A stretch of DNA of 64,000 bases, taken from NCBI RefSeq assembly GCF_020166415.1, contig NZ_JAIQXV010000013.1:1-64000 (forward strand). The letters are read 5' to 3'. This stretch comes from Deinococcus multiflagellatus (GTDB lineage Bacteria; Deinococcota; Deinococci; Deinococcales; Deinococcaceae). This document shows positions 1-7,626 of this stretch, piece after piece (position 1 is the stretch's first letter; every line of letters starts with the position of its first letter). Under the pieces are notes generated by a model. That model was not told the DNA's origin. It saw only the letters and a list, made by a program, of their open reading frames with translations, and made no database searches. A program made the position numbers and the translations under genes.

Positions 1-879
1 GGCACCGGCGGGCGCCGGTTTGGGCGCCCGGCGTGGGCTGTTCAGCAGCAGCAGCCCGGCCAGCACCACCGCCACGCCCAGCAGCGAGGTCACGCCCACC
101 GCCTCACCCGCCAGCGCGCCCCAGAACAGACCCCAGACCGGCAGCAGGTACGTAACGGCCGTGAGCTGCGTGGCCGACAGGCGCGAAAGCAGGCCGTAGT
201 ACAGCAGGTACGCCAGCCCGCTGCCCACCACACCCAGCACCGCCAGCGCGCCTACCGCCGTCCAGGTCAGGGGCCCCGGCTGCGCGCCGCTCAGGGCCAC
301 GGGGGTCAGCATCAGCGCCGAGAGCCCCAGCTGCGACAGCGCCAGCCCCACCGGATTCAGGCCCGACAGGGTGCGTTTGGCCACCGCCGTGGCGCAGGCG
401 TAGCCCAGGCTGGCCGCCAGCAGCAGCCCTACCCCGAACAGCGTGGCGTGCCCGCCCTGCACGCCGCCGCCCACCGTGAGCACCACGCCCCCCAGCCCCA
501 GCAGCACGCCCAGCGCCACGCGGCCAGAGAGCTGGGCGTCGCGCAGGCCCAGGCCAATGAGCAGGCTGAACAGCGGCGTGGTGGCGTTCAGGATGGCGGC
601 GATGTTAGAGCTGACCGTCTGCTCGCCCCAGGCGAAGAACGACCAGGGAATGACGTTGTTCAGCAGCGCCACCAGCAGCAGCGGTTTCCACAGCCGCAGC
701 GGCGGCAGGCTGTGGCGGCCCAGCAGAAGCGCCGCGAGCAGCACCAGCGCCCCGAACACCGAGCGGCCCAGCGCCACCCAGGCGGGCGGAAAGACCTCCA
801 CACTCAGGCGGATCAGCAGAAACGAGATGCCCCAGAAGGCCGAGAGCAGCCCCATCTGCAGGGCGTCGGCGCGGGTCAC
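1..879 (-). CDS. EamA/DMT family transporter (C-terminal end cut by the window edge)
   Basis: The minus-strand frame from a GTG at 879 stays open to base 1, giving 293 codons without a stop, so only the last few residues are missing. The translation is a run of hydrophobic helices of the ten-helix drug/metabolite transporter type; recognisable stretches are FWGISFLLIRLS near the start, NNVIPWSFFAWGEQ and the second-half motif LTAVTYLLPVWG. EamA proteins export amino acids or metabolites across the inner membrane; the substrate cannot be read from sequence. The GTG overlaps the stop of the upstream PPOX gene (GTGA), so this is the third gene of a GNAT-PPOX-EamA operon. Family call is firm, substrate unknown. 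Confidence 0.9.
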   Translation of the reverse strand, partial: MTRADALQMGLLSAFWGISFLLIRLSVEVFPPAWVALGRSVFGALVLLAALLLGRHSLPPLRLWKPLLLVALLNNVIPWSFFAWGEQTVSSNIAAILNATTPLFSLLIGLGLRDAQLSGRVALGVLLGLGGVVLTVGGGVQGGHATLFGVGLLLAASLGYACATAVAKRTLSGLNPVGLALSQLGLSALMLTPVALSGAQPGPLTWTAVGALAVLGVVGSGLAYLLYYGLLSRLSATQLTAVTYLLPVWGLFWGALAGEAVGVTSLLGVAVVLAGLLLLNSPRRAPKPAPAGA

Positions 880-1496
880 AGCGCCCCTGCCAGCGGGCGG
901 GGCGCGGCCAGTTCGGGCGGCAGGGGCGGCCAGCCGCCCTCCTGTACCGCCGCCTCGGCCCAGTTCTCCTTGCCGCTCCAGCGCTCAATGGCCAGCGAAT
1001 AGACCGCTGTGCGCGCCAGGTCGCTGTCCAGAATGGGGCGGGTGTGCTGCCCAATGCGCAGCCCCGGAAACACCCGCTCGCTGAGCACGGTCAGGGCCTC
1101 GCGGGCTTCGGCAGGGTCGGTGAGCACGCGGGCGGTGCCGAACACGATCACCGAGCGGTACTGCACCCCCAGTTCCAGCGGCGAGGTGCTGGGCAGCAGA
1201 CGCCCGATTTCCGAGGCCTCGAAGGCAGCCGGGTGGCCCTGCGCGGTGTTGGCGCGCAGGCGGCCCACAACATTGGTGTGGTACACGAGGTCGTGCCGCT
1301 CTGGGCGGTAGGCGAAGGCCAGCGGCGTCACGAATGGCCATGCGGGGCCGCCATCCTCTTGCCATAGGGTGGCCACCCGGCCCAGCGGCACGCGGGAGAG
1401 CAGCGCGGCGATCCAGGCGTCGTCGCGCCGGTTCTGTGGGCGGCGGCTGAGGCTGGGATCGCGCGCGGCCGGGTCGTAGAAAGCAGGGGTGGTCAT
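876..1496 (-). CDS. Pyridoxamine 5'-phosphate oxidase-like (PPOX/FMN-binding split-barrel) protein
   Basis: 206 residues. The N-terminal half has the split-barrel pattern of small flavin or F420-binding oxidoreductases (VPLGRVATLWQ, WPFVTPLAFAYRPERHDLVYHT), the form usually annotated as pyridoxamine 5'-phosphate oxidase family. It lacks the full PdxH signature, so a true PNP oxidase role is not supported; members bind flavins or haem and reduce various substrates. The start ATG overlaps the GNAT stop (ATGA) and its stop overlaps the EamA start, showing tight translational coupling. The divergent MocR-type regulator suggests an effect linked to PLP or an amine, which is inference. Confidence 0.85.
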   Translation of the reverse strand: MTTPAFYDPAARDPSLSRRPQNRRDDAWIAALLSRVPLGRVATLWQEDGGPAWPFVTPLAFAYRPERHDLVYHTNVVGRLRANTAQGHPAAFEASEIGRLLPSTSPLELGVQYRSVIVFGTARVLTDPAEAREALTVLSERVFPGLRIGQHTRPILDSDLARTAVYSLAIERWSGKENWAEAAVQEGGWPPLPPELAAPRPLAGAL

Positions 1497-1945
1497 GGCA
1501 GCTCCTTGGCAAAGTGGTGCGCGGTGAGGTTCAGGCCCGCGTTCAGGTACAGGCGGTGGGCGGCAAAGCGCGCTGGCCCCACGCCAGAATCCAGGTGCAG
1601 TTCGGTGCAGTTGAGGTTCCGGGCTTCACCTTCCAGCCACGCCAGCAGGGCGCCCGCATGGCCCCGGCCGCGCGCTTCGGGGCGGGTGACCAGATCGTCC
1701 ACGTATAGCGTCCGGCCCGCGTGCAGCAGGTGCATCACGCGGGAGCCGGCCACAGCCACGGCGGCGGGCTGGTCCGCCTCAAAGGCCTCAACAAGGCGGT
1801 AGCCCTCGGGCTGGGTGAGGGCCAGGACGGCCTGCAGGGCTTCGGGGGACGCCGTGTGCGGCGACCCCGGCCGCAGTTCGCGCAGGGCGGGCAGGGCCAG
1901 GGCCGCCGCCTCTAGAGACAAAGAACGCAGGGTGCGGGCGGTCAT
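1493..1945 (-). CDS. GNAT family N-acetyltransferase
   Basis: 150 residues with a GNAT core: VDDLVTRPEARGRGHAGALLAWLE carries the acetyl-CoA pyrophosphate-binding R-x-x-G-x-A motif, followed by the LHLDSGVG strand and a C-terminal region (AHRLYLNAGLN) resembling motif B. It should transfer an acetyl group from acetyl-CoA to an unknown amine. The ATG is preceded on the minus strand by TAGTGT and a 6-base gap, the leaderless-start layout. It is the first gene of the operon with PPOX and EamA; a modify, oxidise and export route for one metabolite is an inference from gene order. Confidence 0.88.
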   Translation of the reverse strand: MTARTLRSLSLEAAALALPALRELRPGSPHTASPEALQAVLALTQPEGYRLVEAFEADQPAAVAVAGSRVMHLLHAGRTLYVDDLVTRPEARGRGHAGALLAWLEGEARNLNCTELHLDSGVGPARFAAHRLYLNAGLNLTAHHFAKELP

Positions 1946-1963
1946 GGGGGTACACTAGCGGGC
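1946..1963. promoter_or_regulatory. 18-bp divergent promoter with overlapping -10 elements
   Basis: Only 18 bases separate the GNAT start (minus) from the MocR start (plus). Reading plus, TACACT (1951-1956) is followed by 7 bases and ATG; reading minus, TAGTGT (1957-1952) is followed by 6 bases and ATG. The two -10 hexamers overlap by five bases. No room exists for a leader or ribosome site on either transcript. The regulator would have to bind within one or both coding regions to act. Confidence 0.65.
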
Positions 1964-3466
1964 ATGGTGGCCCCCAGCACAGCTCCACTTTTGACGCAGA
2001 CCGGGGGGCCACCTGCGGCCCGGACCGACGACCTGCCCTTTGCCCTGAGCCTGGACCGGCACAGCCCAGAGCCCCTGCACGCCCAGGTGGCGCGGCAGGT
2101 GCGCGCGGCGGTGCTGGGGGGCGTGCTGCCCGCAGGCGCGCCGCTGCCCGGCACCCGCACCCTGGCGCGGGCGCTGGGGGTCACGCGCGGGGTGGCCGAG
2201 GACGCCTACGCCGAACTGCTGGCCGACGGCACCGTGCAGGCCGAGGTGGGCCGGGGCACCCGCGTGCGCCCCGCCACCCCGGCCCTGCCCGCCCCGGTGG
2301 CCCCCGCCGCCCCGGTGCCCGCGTGGCTGCCCCCCACAGGCCCCCTGCCCGTGGACGCCAACCCACCCGCAACAGGCCTGCACTTCCGGCTGGGCGTGAC
2401 CGGCACCCGCACGCTGGACACCCGCGCGTGGCGCCAGGCCTGGGCGGCGGCGGCGCGCGCCCCGGTGGGCGGCGACTACGGCGACCCCGCTGGCGAGCGC
2501 GACCTGCGCGCGGCCCTGGCGGCCTTTGTGGGGCGCCAGCGTGGCCTGGCTGCTACCGAACAGGAGGTGCTGGTGACCAGCGGCACCCTGCACGCCCTGA
2601 ACCTGATCGTGCGGGCGCTGCTGCCACCGGGCTCGGCGGTGCTGATGGAGAACCCCGGTTACCGCGCCGCGCGGCAGGTGTTTCTGGACGCCGGGCACAC
2701 CCTGATCCCGGGTCCCGTGGACGAGGACGGCCTGATCGTGGGCCCGCAGACGCCCCCGGCGCGGCTGGCGTACGTGACCCCCAGCCACCAGTTCCCGCTG
2801 GGCGGGCGCATGTGCCTGCCCCGGCGCCTCGCCCTGCTGGAATGGGCCAGAACCCACGACGCCCTGATTGTGGAAGACGACTTTGACGGCGAATTCCGCT
2901 ACGACGCCCCGCCGCTGCCCACCCTGGCCAGTCTGGCGGCCCAGACGGGCGCGGCCGGGCGCGTGCTGTACCTGGGCACCCTGAGCAAGGTGCTGACCCC
3001 GGCGGTGCGCACCGGCTTTGTGGTGGCGCCCCCGGCGCTGCGCCCGGCCCTGGTGCGGGCGCGCACCCTGCTGGATTTCGGGCACCCCTTGCCGGTGCAG
3101 CAGGCCCTGTGCTGGCTGCTGGCCGGCGGACATGCCGACCGCCACATTCGCCGCGCCCGGCGCTGGCACGCCCAGGTGCGCGCTGCGCTGACCGGCGAAC
3201 TGCAGGGGCTGGCCCCCCACGCCACCCTGGGCGGCATTGAGGCCGGGCTGCACCTGTGCCTGCACCTGCACGGTGGCCTGCAGGCCAGGGCCCTCGCCGC
3301 AGCCCTGGCAGCACGGGGCATCCACGTCAGCACCCTGGAGAGCTACACCTTCGCGGGCCCAGTCCCCGAGGCGCTGCTGCTGGGCTACGGCGGCCTGAGC
3401 GCCGCACAGGCGCAGGCCGGGGGGCGGGAACTGGCACGCCTGATTCGGGAACAGGTACAGGGCTAG
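1964..3466 (+). CDS. MocR/PdxR-type regulator: GntR wHTH fused to class I aminotransferase domain
   Basis: 500 residues. Residues about 24-95 form a GntR winged helix (PLHAQVARQVRAAV, then RTLARALGVTRGVAEDAYAEL). A linker rich in Pro and Ala (about 105-130) joins it to a fold type I aminotransferase-like domain (about 140-495) with VTPSHQFPLG, IVEDDFDGEFRY and the PLP-lysine segment YLGTLSKVLTP. MocR proteins use PLP as an effector-binding cofactor and usually control a divergently transcribed gene; here that is the GNAT-PPOX-EamA operon. A leaderless ATG follows TACACT by 7 bases. The target pathway could be PLP homeostasis or amine handling; sequence does not decide. Confidence 0.93.
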   Translation: MVAPSTAPLLTQTGGPPAARTDDLPFALSLDRHSPEPLHAQVARQVRAAVLGGVLPAGAPLPGTRTLARALGVTRGVAEDAYAELLADGTVQAEVGRGTRVRPATPALPAPVAPAAPVPAWLPPTGPLPVDANPPATGLHFRLGVTGTRTLDTRAWRQAWAAAARAPVGGDYGDPAGERDLRAALAAFVGRQRGLAATEQEVLVTSGTLHALNLIVRALLPPGSAVLMENPGYRAARQVFLDAGHTLIPGPVDEDGLIVGPQTPPARLAYVTPSHQFPLGGRMCLPRRLALLEWARTHDALIVEDDFDGEFRYDAPPLPTLASLAAQTGAAGRVLYLGTLSKVLTPAVRTGFVVAPPALRPALVRARTLLDFGHPLPVQQALCWLLAGGHADRHIRRARRWHAQVRAALTGELQGLAPHATLGGIEAGLHLCLHLHGGLQARALAAALAARGIHVSTLESYTFAGPVPEALLLGYGGLSAAQAQAGGRELARLIREQVQG

Positions 3467-3760
3467 AGAGGCAGGGCAAAACTGGACCACCCCGGGGGGC
3501 ATCCAGCCTGGGCCTGCTTGGAGTGTCGGCGTCTGGACACGCCCAGGCACGGCCATTTTCTGAGCCGGATCAGGGCCAGCCGGTGAGGATGGCGCTCTCC
3601 CCCTTCCAGAGCCCCAAAAAGTCGCAAAATGCGCGCTGCCCACGAGCTCTTTTAAGCACCCTGACTTGCCTGGCAACCCGACCGAGCCGGGCCGCGACCC
3701 GCCAGTCACCGTCCTCTGTTCACCTGCAACTTTTGGATGATCGCCTTCGTACTGAGGAAC

Positions 3761-4141
3761 ATGAGAAAGCGCTTCACCCTCCCCCTTCTCGCCGCGCTGC
3801 CTGCGGTACTGGCGGCCTGCAATGACGATCTGGACCTCGACCGGTACAGCCGCGTGCGGTACAACTCCTACGCCGACTGCCTTGCGGCCAACCGCACCAT
3901 GATCAACCGGGGCCTGTCGAATCCCTGCCAGAAAAGCAGCGGTGGATATTACGGCCCCTACGCGCGCATTGTGGGCAGCACCACACGCTATATCGGCTAC
4001 AGCAGCAGCGGCGGCCTGTCGAGCTCGGGGCTGACCTACGACAGCAAAAAGGGCACCTACGGCAGTTTCAAGGCGCCCGTCAGCCGGGGCGGCTTCACCA
4101 GCAGTGCACGCGCGGGCAGCTCCAGCAGCGGCAGCAGCTAA
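3761..4141 (+). CDS. Small lipoprotein, DUF1190 (YgiB/YjfM)-like
   Basis: 126 residues. An upstream in-frame ATG exists at 3737, but the start at 3761 gives a textbook lipoprotein signal (MRKRF, hydrophobic core, lipobox LAAC with Cys at about 20). The mature part has a Cys in a YADCLAANR segment and another at NPCQK, a [10 protein letters not shown] stretch and a Ser/Gly-rich tail ending [17 protein letters not shown]. The arrangement of Cys and the terminal RGGF-type tail resemble DUF1190 proteins such as E. coli YgiB and YjfM, which sit beside glutathionylspermidine-synthase-like genes as this one does. It lies upstream of a second lipoprotein with the same tail. Function unknown; assignment to DUF1190 is by pattern. 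Confidence 0.75.
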   Translation: MRKRFTLPLLAALPAVLAACNDDLDLDRYSRVRYNSYADCLAANRTMINRGLSNPCQKSSGGYYGPYARIVGSTTRYIGYSSSGGLSSSGLTYDSKKGTYGSFKAPVSRGGFTSSARAGSSSSGSS

Positions 4142-4268
4142 CACCGCCTTTCCGTCAAACGGACCGAGCACAAGAGCCGCATCTCGCCTCGGTTCCGCCA
4201 GGACGGCGCCGGGGGGCCGCCTTCCGCAGCCGGCCTCAAGCCCTCCCTTTTTTTCCCAGGACCCGATC

Positions 4269-4655
4269 ATGACCAAACGATTTCACCTGACCCTGATGAC
4301 CACTGTGCTGCCCGGCCTGCTGGCCTCGTGCATGGACAGCCCCGCGCAGACCTACCAGACGCAGCCGGCCCAGCTGGCCACCATCCCCGAAGGCTGCGAA
4401 CTGGAGGCCGACGGCGAACTCGACTGCGACAACGACCACTCGGTCAAGCTGAAGTCCGGCAAGACCAGCAAGGCGGCCAAAGCTGTGGTGGGCGCTGTCG
4501 TGGCGGGGGCCGCCGTCCAGGCCAGCCGCCGCAGCGCTCCCCCGGCGGCCAGCACCCCCACGGGCAGCTCCGTCAACAGCGCCTCGACGGTCTCGCGCGG
4601 CGGCCTGACGAGCACCGCCCGCGCCAGCAGTACCAGCAGCGGGTACGGCGGATGA
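4269..4655 (+). CDS. Small lipoprotein with the same C-terminal tail as its upstream neighbour
   Basis: 128 residues from the ATG at 4269 (AGGA about 8 bases upstream). Signal sequence MTKRFHLTL... ends in lipobox LLASC. The mature protein has a short acidic two-Cys region ([17 protein letters not shown]), a Lys patch ([12 protein letters not shown]), a Gly/Ala/Val segment that could be a membrane helix ([13 protein letters not shown]), and a Ser/Thr-rich tail [14 protein letters not shown]. The tail matches that of the protein at 3761-4141 almost position for position, although the bodies differ. Its stop overlaps the start of the ATP-grasp gene (ATGA), so the two are probably translated together. 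The tail may be the substrate of that enzyme (inference). Confidence 0.75.
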   Translation: MTKRFHLTLMTTVLPGLLASCMDSPAQTYQTQPAQLATIPEGCELEADGELDCDNDHSVKLKSGKTSKAAKAVVGAVVAGAAVQASRRSAPPAASTPTGSSVNSASTVSRGGLTSTARASSTSSGYGG

Positions 4656-5809
4656 AGCGCCTGACCCTTCCCCCCCGCCCGGACTGGGAAGCGCGGCTGC
4701 GCGAGGTGGGCTTTACGTGGTACGCCGCCACCCCCGAACACCCGGTGCCCTACTGGAGCGAGGACGGCTTTTACGCCTTCAGCCCGGCAGAAATCGAGAC
4801 GCTGAAGGCCACAACCCAGGACCTGACCGACATGGTGCTGGCCGTGACCGGGCACGCGATTGAGGGCGGGCGGCTGGCCGAACTGGGCATTCCCGCCTTT
4901 CTGCACTCGGCGGTGCGCGACTCCTGGGAGCGCGACGACCCCACGGTGTACATGCGCCTGGACGTGGCCTACGACGGCCAGGGGGGCGTGAAGCTGCTGG
5001 AGGTGAATGCCCAGACGCCCACCAGCCTGCTGGAAGCGGCGGTCAGCCAGTGGCAGTGGCTCGAAGACCGCCAGCGCCGAGGCGAACTGCCCGCCGGGGC
5101 CGCGCAGTGGAACACCATCCACGAGGGCCTGGGCGAGCAGTGGGCGCACCTGAACGCGGCGCGGGGACTGCATGAGGTGACCTTCAGTTCGGCGCGGGTG
5201 GACGAGGACATTGCCACCGTGACCTACCTGCGCGAACTGGCCGAGGCGGCGGGCATCCGGGGGGCCTTTCTGTTTGCCGACGAACTGGGCACCAGCCCCC
5301 AGGAAGGCTACCTGCTGGACACCTGGAGCCTGCCCATCCGGCAGCTGATGTGGCTGTGGCCCTACGAGTACGCCTGGGAATCGCGCGACGCCGCCTTCCT
5401 GGCCAGCACCGGCACCCGCTTTCTGGAGCCGCTGTGGAAGACAGCCACCGGCAGCAAGGGCCTGCTGGCGCTGCTGCACGAACACTATCCCGGCCACCCC
5501 GCGCTGCTGCCCGCCACCCTGACCCCCGGGGCGCTGGGCGAGAACGTGGTGAAAAAGCCGCTGTTTTCCCGCGAAGGGCAAAATGTGCAGCTGCCGGGGC
5601 AGGCCAGCACGCCGGGCGTGTACGGCGACCTGGCGGCCGTGGAACAGGCCTACACCGAACTGCCCACCTTTGAGGCCGAGGACGGCCCGCGTTACCCGGT
5701 GCTGGGCGTGTGGGTGGCCGGCGCCGAGGTCTGCGGCCTGGGCATCCGCGAGGGCCGCAGCCGCGTGACCGACAACCGCGCCACCTTCGCCCCCCACGTG
5801 GTGCTCTGA
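4652..5809 (+). CDS. Glutathionylspermidine synthase-like ATP-grasp amidoligase
   Basis: 385 residues, the length of YgiC/YjfC rather than of the bifunctional synthetase. ATP-grasp features: [22 protein letters not shown] (Asp/Glu/Asn nucleotide-metal residues), [44 protein letters not shown], and the closing [21 protein letters not shown]. Family members form amide bonds using ATP; the E. coli prototype joins glutathione to spermidine, but stand-alone YgiC-type enzymes lack the amidase domain and have no settled substrate. Here it is coupled by ATGA to a lipoprotein and followed 2 bases later by a K+ channel. It probably ligates an amine or peptide to a partner in this operon. Confidence 0.9.
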   Translation: MKRLTLPPRPDWEARLREVGFTWYAATPEHPVPYWSEDGFYAFSPAEIETLKATTQDLTDMVLAVTGHAIEGGRLAELGIPAFLHSAVRDSWERDDPTVYMRLDVAYDGQGGVKLLEVNAQTPTSLLEAAVSQWQWLEDRQRRGELPAGAAQWNTIHEGLGEQWAHLNAARGLHEVTFSSARVDEDIATVTYLRELAEAAGIRGAFLFADELGTSPQEGYLLDTWSLPIRQLMWLWPYEYAWESRDAAFLASTGTRFLEPLWKTATGSKGLLALLHEHYPGHPALLPATLTPGALGENVVKKPLFSREGQNVQLPGQASTPGVYGDLAAVEQAYTELPTFEAEDGPRYPVLGVWVAGAEVCGLGIREGRSRVTDNRATFAPHVVL

Positions 5810-5811
5810 GC

Positions 5812-6708
5812 ATGGGCCGGGCGAGCGATGAAAGCGAGGATCAGGGGCTAGCCCAGCCCCCTGGCCCCGGCGGCTCCCCCATGCCCCGCTCTGCCCACCC
5901 GGACCTGATGCACCGCCTGAGCGACTTTCTGGACCCCACCGACGGCGCGGGGCTGGCCGAGCGCCTCTTTAACGCGCTGCTGGTGGTGCTGATCCTACTG
6001 ACCGTGACCCTGACCATCGTGGGCACGGTGCCCAGCGTGGAGCGGGAATATGGCGCGGCCATCCGGGCCTTTGACTACGTGTGCGCGGCGGTGTTCGGCG
6101 CCGAATATCTGGCGCGGCTGTACGTGACGCCGCTGCGGCCCGGCTACGGTTCACGCCCGGCCGATTACTGGCGCTACGCCACCGCGCCCCTGCCCCTCAT
6201 TGACCTCGTGGTGCTGCTTTCGCTGCTGATTCCGGGCAGCGCGGCCCTGGCCAGCCTGCGTGGGCTGCGGCTCCTGAAACTGCTGTCGCTGCTGAAACTG
6301 GGCCGCTATTCGGATTCGCTGCTGCTGATCGGCCGGGTGATCGCCCAGCGCGCCGGCGAACTGCTGACCACCGTGCTGATCGTGATTGTGCTGGTGTTTA
6401 TCGCTGCCAGTGTGCTGTATCAGGTGGAAGCGGAGGCCGGCACCAAGGGCTTTGAGAGCATTCCCCAGGCGCTGTGGTGGGCGGTGGTGACCCTGACCAC
6501 CACCGGGTACGGCGACGTGTACCCGGCCACGCCGCTGGGCAAGGCAGCGGCCGGCTTGATCATGCTGTTCGGCGTGGGCATGGTGGCGCTGCCGGCCGGG
6601 ATGGTGGCCAGCGGCTTTGCCGAGGAGTTGGCCCGGCTCCGTCAGGAAGAACAGGCCGCCGCCCGCTCCATGCGCTACTGCCCCCACTGCGGCGAACCGC
6701 TGGAATAG
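5812..6708 (+). CDS. Voltage-gated-type potassium channel with C-terminal CxxC
   Basis: 298 residues from ATG 5812, 2 bases after the ATP-grasp stop; an alternative ATG at 5881 removes a disordered Pro/Gly leader. Six membrane helices are visible: S1 (NALLVVLILLTVTL), S2 (AFDYVCAAVFGAEYLARLY), S3 (LPLIDLVVLLSLL), a basic S4 (LRGLRLLKLLSLLKLGRYS), S5 (ELLTTVLIVIVLVFIA), pore helix and selectivity filter TTTGYGDVYP, then S6. The end YCPHCGEPLE is half of a zinc ribbon, which might form an intersubunit metal site in the tetramer. Gene order suggests that channel activity is linked to the lipoprotein/ligase pair upstream (inference). Confidence 0.93.
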   Translation: MGRASDESEDQGLAQPPGPGGSPMPRSAHPDLMHRLSDFLDPTDGAGLAERLFNALLVVLILLTVTLTIVGTVPSVEREYGAAIRAFDYVCAAVFGAEYLARLYVTPLRPGYGSRPADYWRYATAPLPLIDLVVLLSLLIPGSAALASLRGLRLLKLLSLLKLGRYSDSLLLIGRVIAQRAGELLTTVLIVIVLVFIAASVLYQVEAEAGTKGFESIPQALWWAVVTLTTTGYGDVYPATPLGKAAAGLIMLFGVGMVALPAGMVASGFAEELARLRQEEQAAARSMRYCPHCGEPLE

Positions 6709-6867
6709 GACAGGGGCAGGAGGGGCGCATCCAGATGGCCATGCGCAACTTGGTGCCTTCTGGGCCGCAGTGCAGGTCCGCGCGACTTGAACGGTTGTGG
6801 CCGAGCCCGGCGCGCAGAAAGTGGCCCAGGACGAACCCACCCTGTCTGACCCACACCACCCACAAAA

Positions 6868-6899
6868 ACGGCCCGGGGCTGATGCAGCCACCGGGCCGT
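6868..6899 (-). terminator. Bidirectional intrinsic terminator at a convergent junction
   Basis: Stem ACGGCCCGG (6868-6876) pairs with CCGGGCCGT (6891-6899) around a 14-base loop. On the minus strand the stem is followed by TTTTTG, so it fits termination of the adenosyltransferase gene; on plus it is followed by TCTTG and may stop the channel operon. Confidence 0.75.
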
Positions 6900-6922
6900 T
6901 CTTGCGCCTCCTTCTGACCTGC

Positions 6923-7510
6923 TTATTCCAGCGTATGGGGACGGCGGCCCTTGACCAGCCACGCCTCTTCCGTCAGGCCCGCCCCCTGGTTGGCGGCGCG
7001 GGCCATGATGAACAGCAGGTCCGACAGGCGGTTCAGGTAGATCACGACCTGGGTATTGATCTCTTCTTCAGCCTGCAGGCGAATCACCTCGCGCTCGGCG
7101 CGGCGGGCCACCGCGCGGGCCACCTGCAGCGTGGCGGCGGCGGGCGTGCCCCCGGGGTGCACGAAGCCGGTAAAGGGCGGGGCCGCTTCCTGGTAGCGGT
7201 CAATCATGGCTTCCAGAAAGGTCACGTCCTGGCCGTCCATGCGCGACAGTTTGGCCTCGTAGCGCGAGCCGGACCGGGTGGCCAGATCGGCGCCAATGTC
7301 AAAGAGGGCGTTTTGCAGGTATTCCAGGTCCTGGTCCAGTGCGGGGTCCGGCTTGTGGCTGCGGGTGTTGTGTGCGCGCGCCAGCCCAATAAACGAATTC
7401 AGTTCGTCCACCGTGCCGTAGGCCTCCACGCGGGCGCTGGCCTTGCTGACCCGCTCGGCGCCGTACAGGCCCGTGGTGCCGCCGTCTCCTGTTTTGGTGT
7501 AGAGCTTCAT
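6923..7510 (-). CDS. Cob(I)yrinic acid a,c-diamide adenosyltransferase, PduO/MMAB type
   Basis: 195 residues. The N-terminus KLYTKTGDGGTTGLYG is the ATP-binding signature of PduO-type ATR, followed by YGTVDELNSFIGLAR and, near the C-terminus, RRAEREVI and YLNRLSDLLFIMAR, all diagnostic. The enzyme transfers adenosyl from ATP to cob(I)alamin to make coenzyme B12. The start was set at 7510 rather than the longer frame to 7561 because family proteins begin at MKLYTKTGD and because TACAGT lies 6 bases upstream of this ATG, a leaderless layout. No cobalamin riboswitch is possible with such a start. The B12-dependent enzyme it serves is outside the window. Confidence 0.95.
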   Translation of the reverse strand: MKLYTKTGDGGTTGLYGAERVSKASARVEAYGTVDELNSFIGLARAHNTRSHKPDPALDQDLEYLQNALFDIGADLATRSGSRYEAKLSRMDGQDVTFLEAMIDRYQEAAPPFTGFVHPGGTPAAATLQVARAVARRAEREVIRLQAEEEINTQVVIYLNRLSDLLFIMARAANQGAGLTEEAWLVKGRRPHTLE

Positions 7511-7559
7511 GGGGATACTGTAGAGGGTTGATGGTGGAAGGTTGATGGACAGGAGAGCC

Positions 7560-7613
7560 ATGGCAGAAAGCAGATGGCGAAGGTACCAACCCCCGCCATC
7601 TGCTTTCTGCCAT
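7560..7613. repeat. 20-bp perfect inverted repeat between tandem minus-strand genes
   Basis: Bases 7560-7579 are the exact reverse complement of 7594-7613, with a 14-base loop. The arm contains the word GGCAGAAAGC and resembles the arm of the hairpin at 52101-52141 (GGCAGAAGGC). It lies between malQ and the adenosyltransferase gene, where it may end malQ transcription, though no T-run follows. Confidence 0.8.
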
Positions 7614-7626
7614 CAGCCTCTTCCCG

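Noticed and set aside
443..1084. Long plus-strand open frames across the EamA/PPOX genes
   Set aside because: High GC opens antisense frames everywhere. These translations are Pro/Arg/Ser-rich with no family likeness, and the minus-strand genes are clear.
1955..4276. 773-codon minus-strand open frame over the MocR gene
   Set aside because: Antisense of a MocR regulator with clear domains; Gly/Gln/His-rich nonsense composition.
4352..5797. 481-codon minus-strand frame opposite the ATP-grasp gene
   Set aside because: Shadow of a well-supported gene; His/Gly/Gln-rich.
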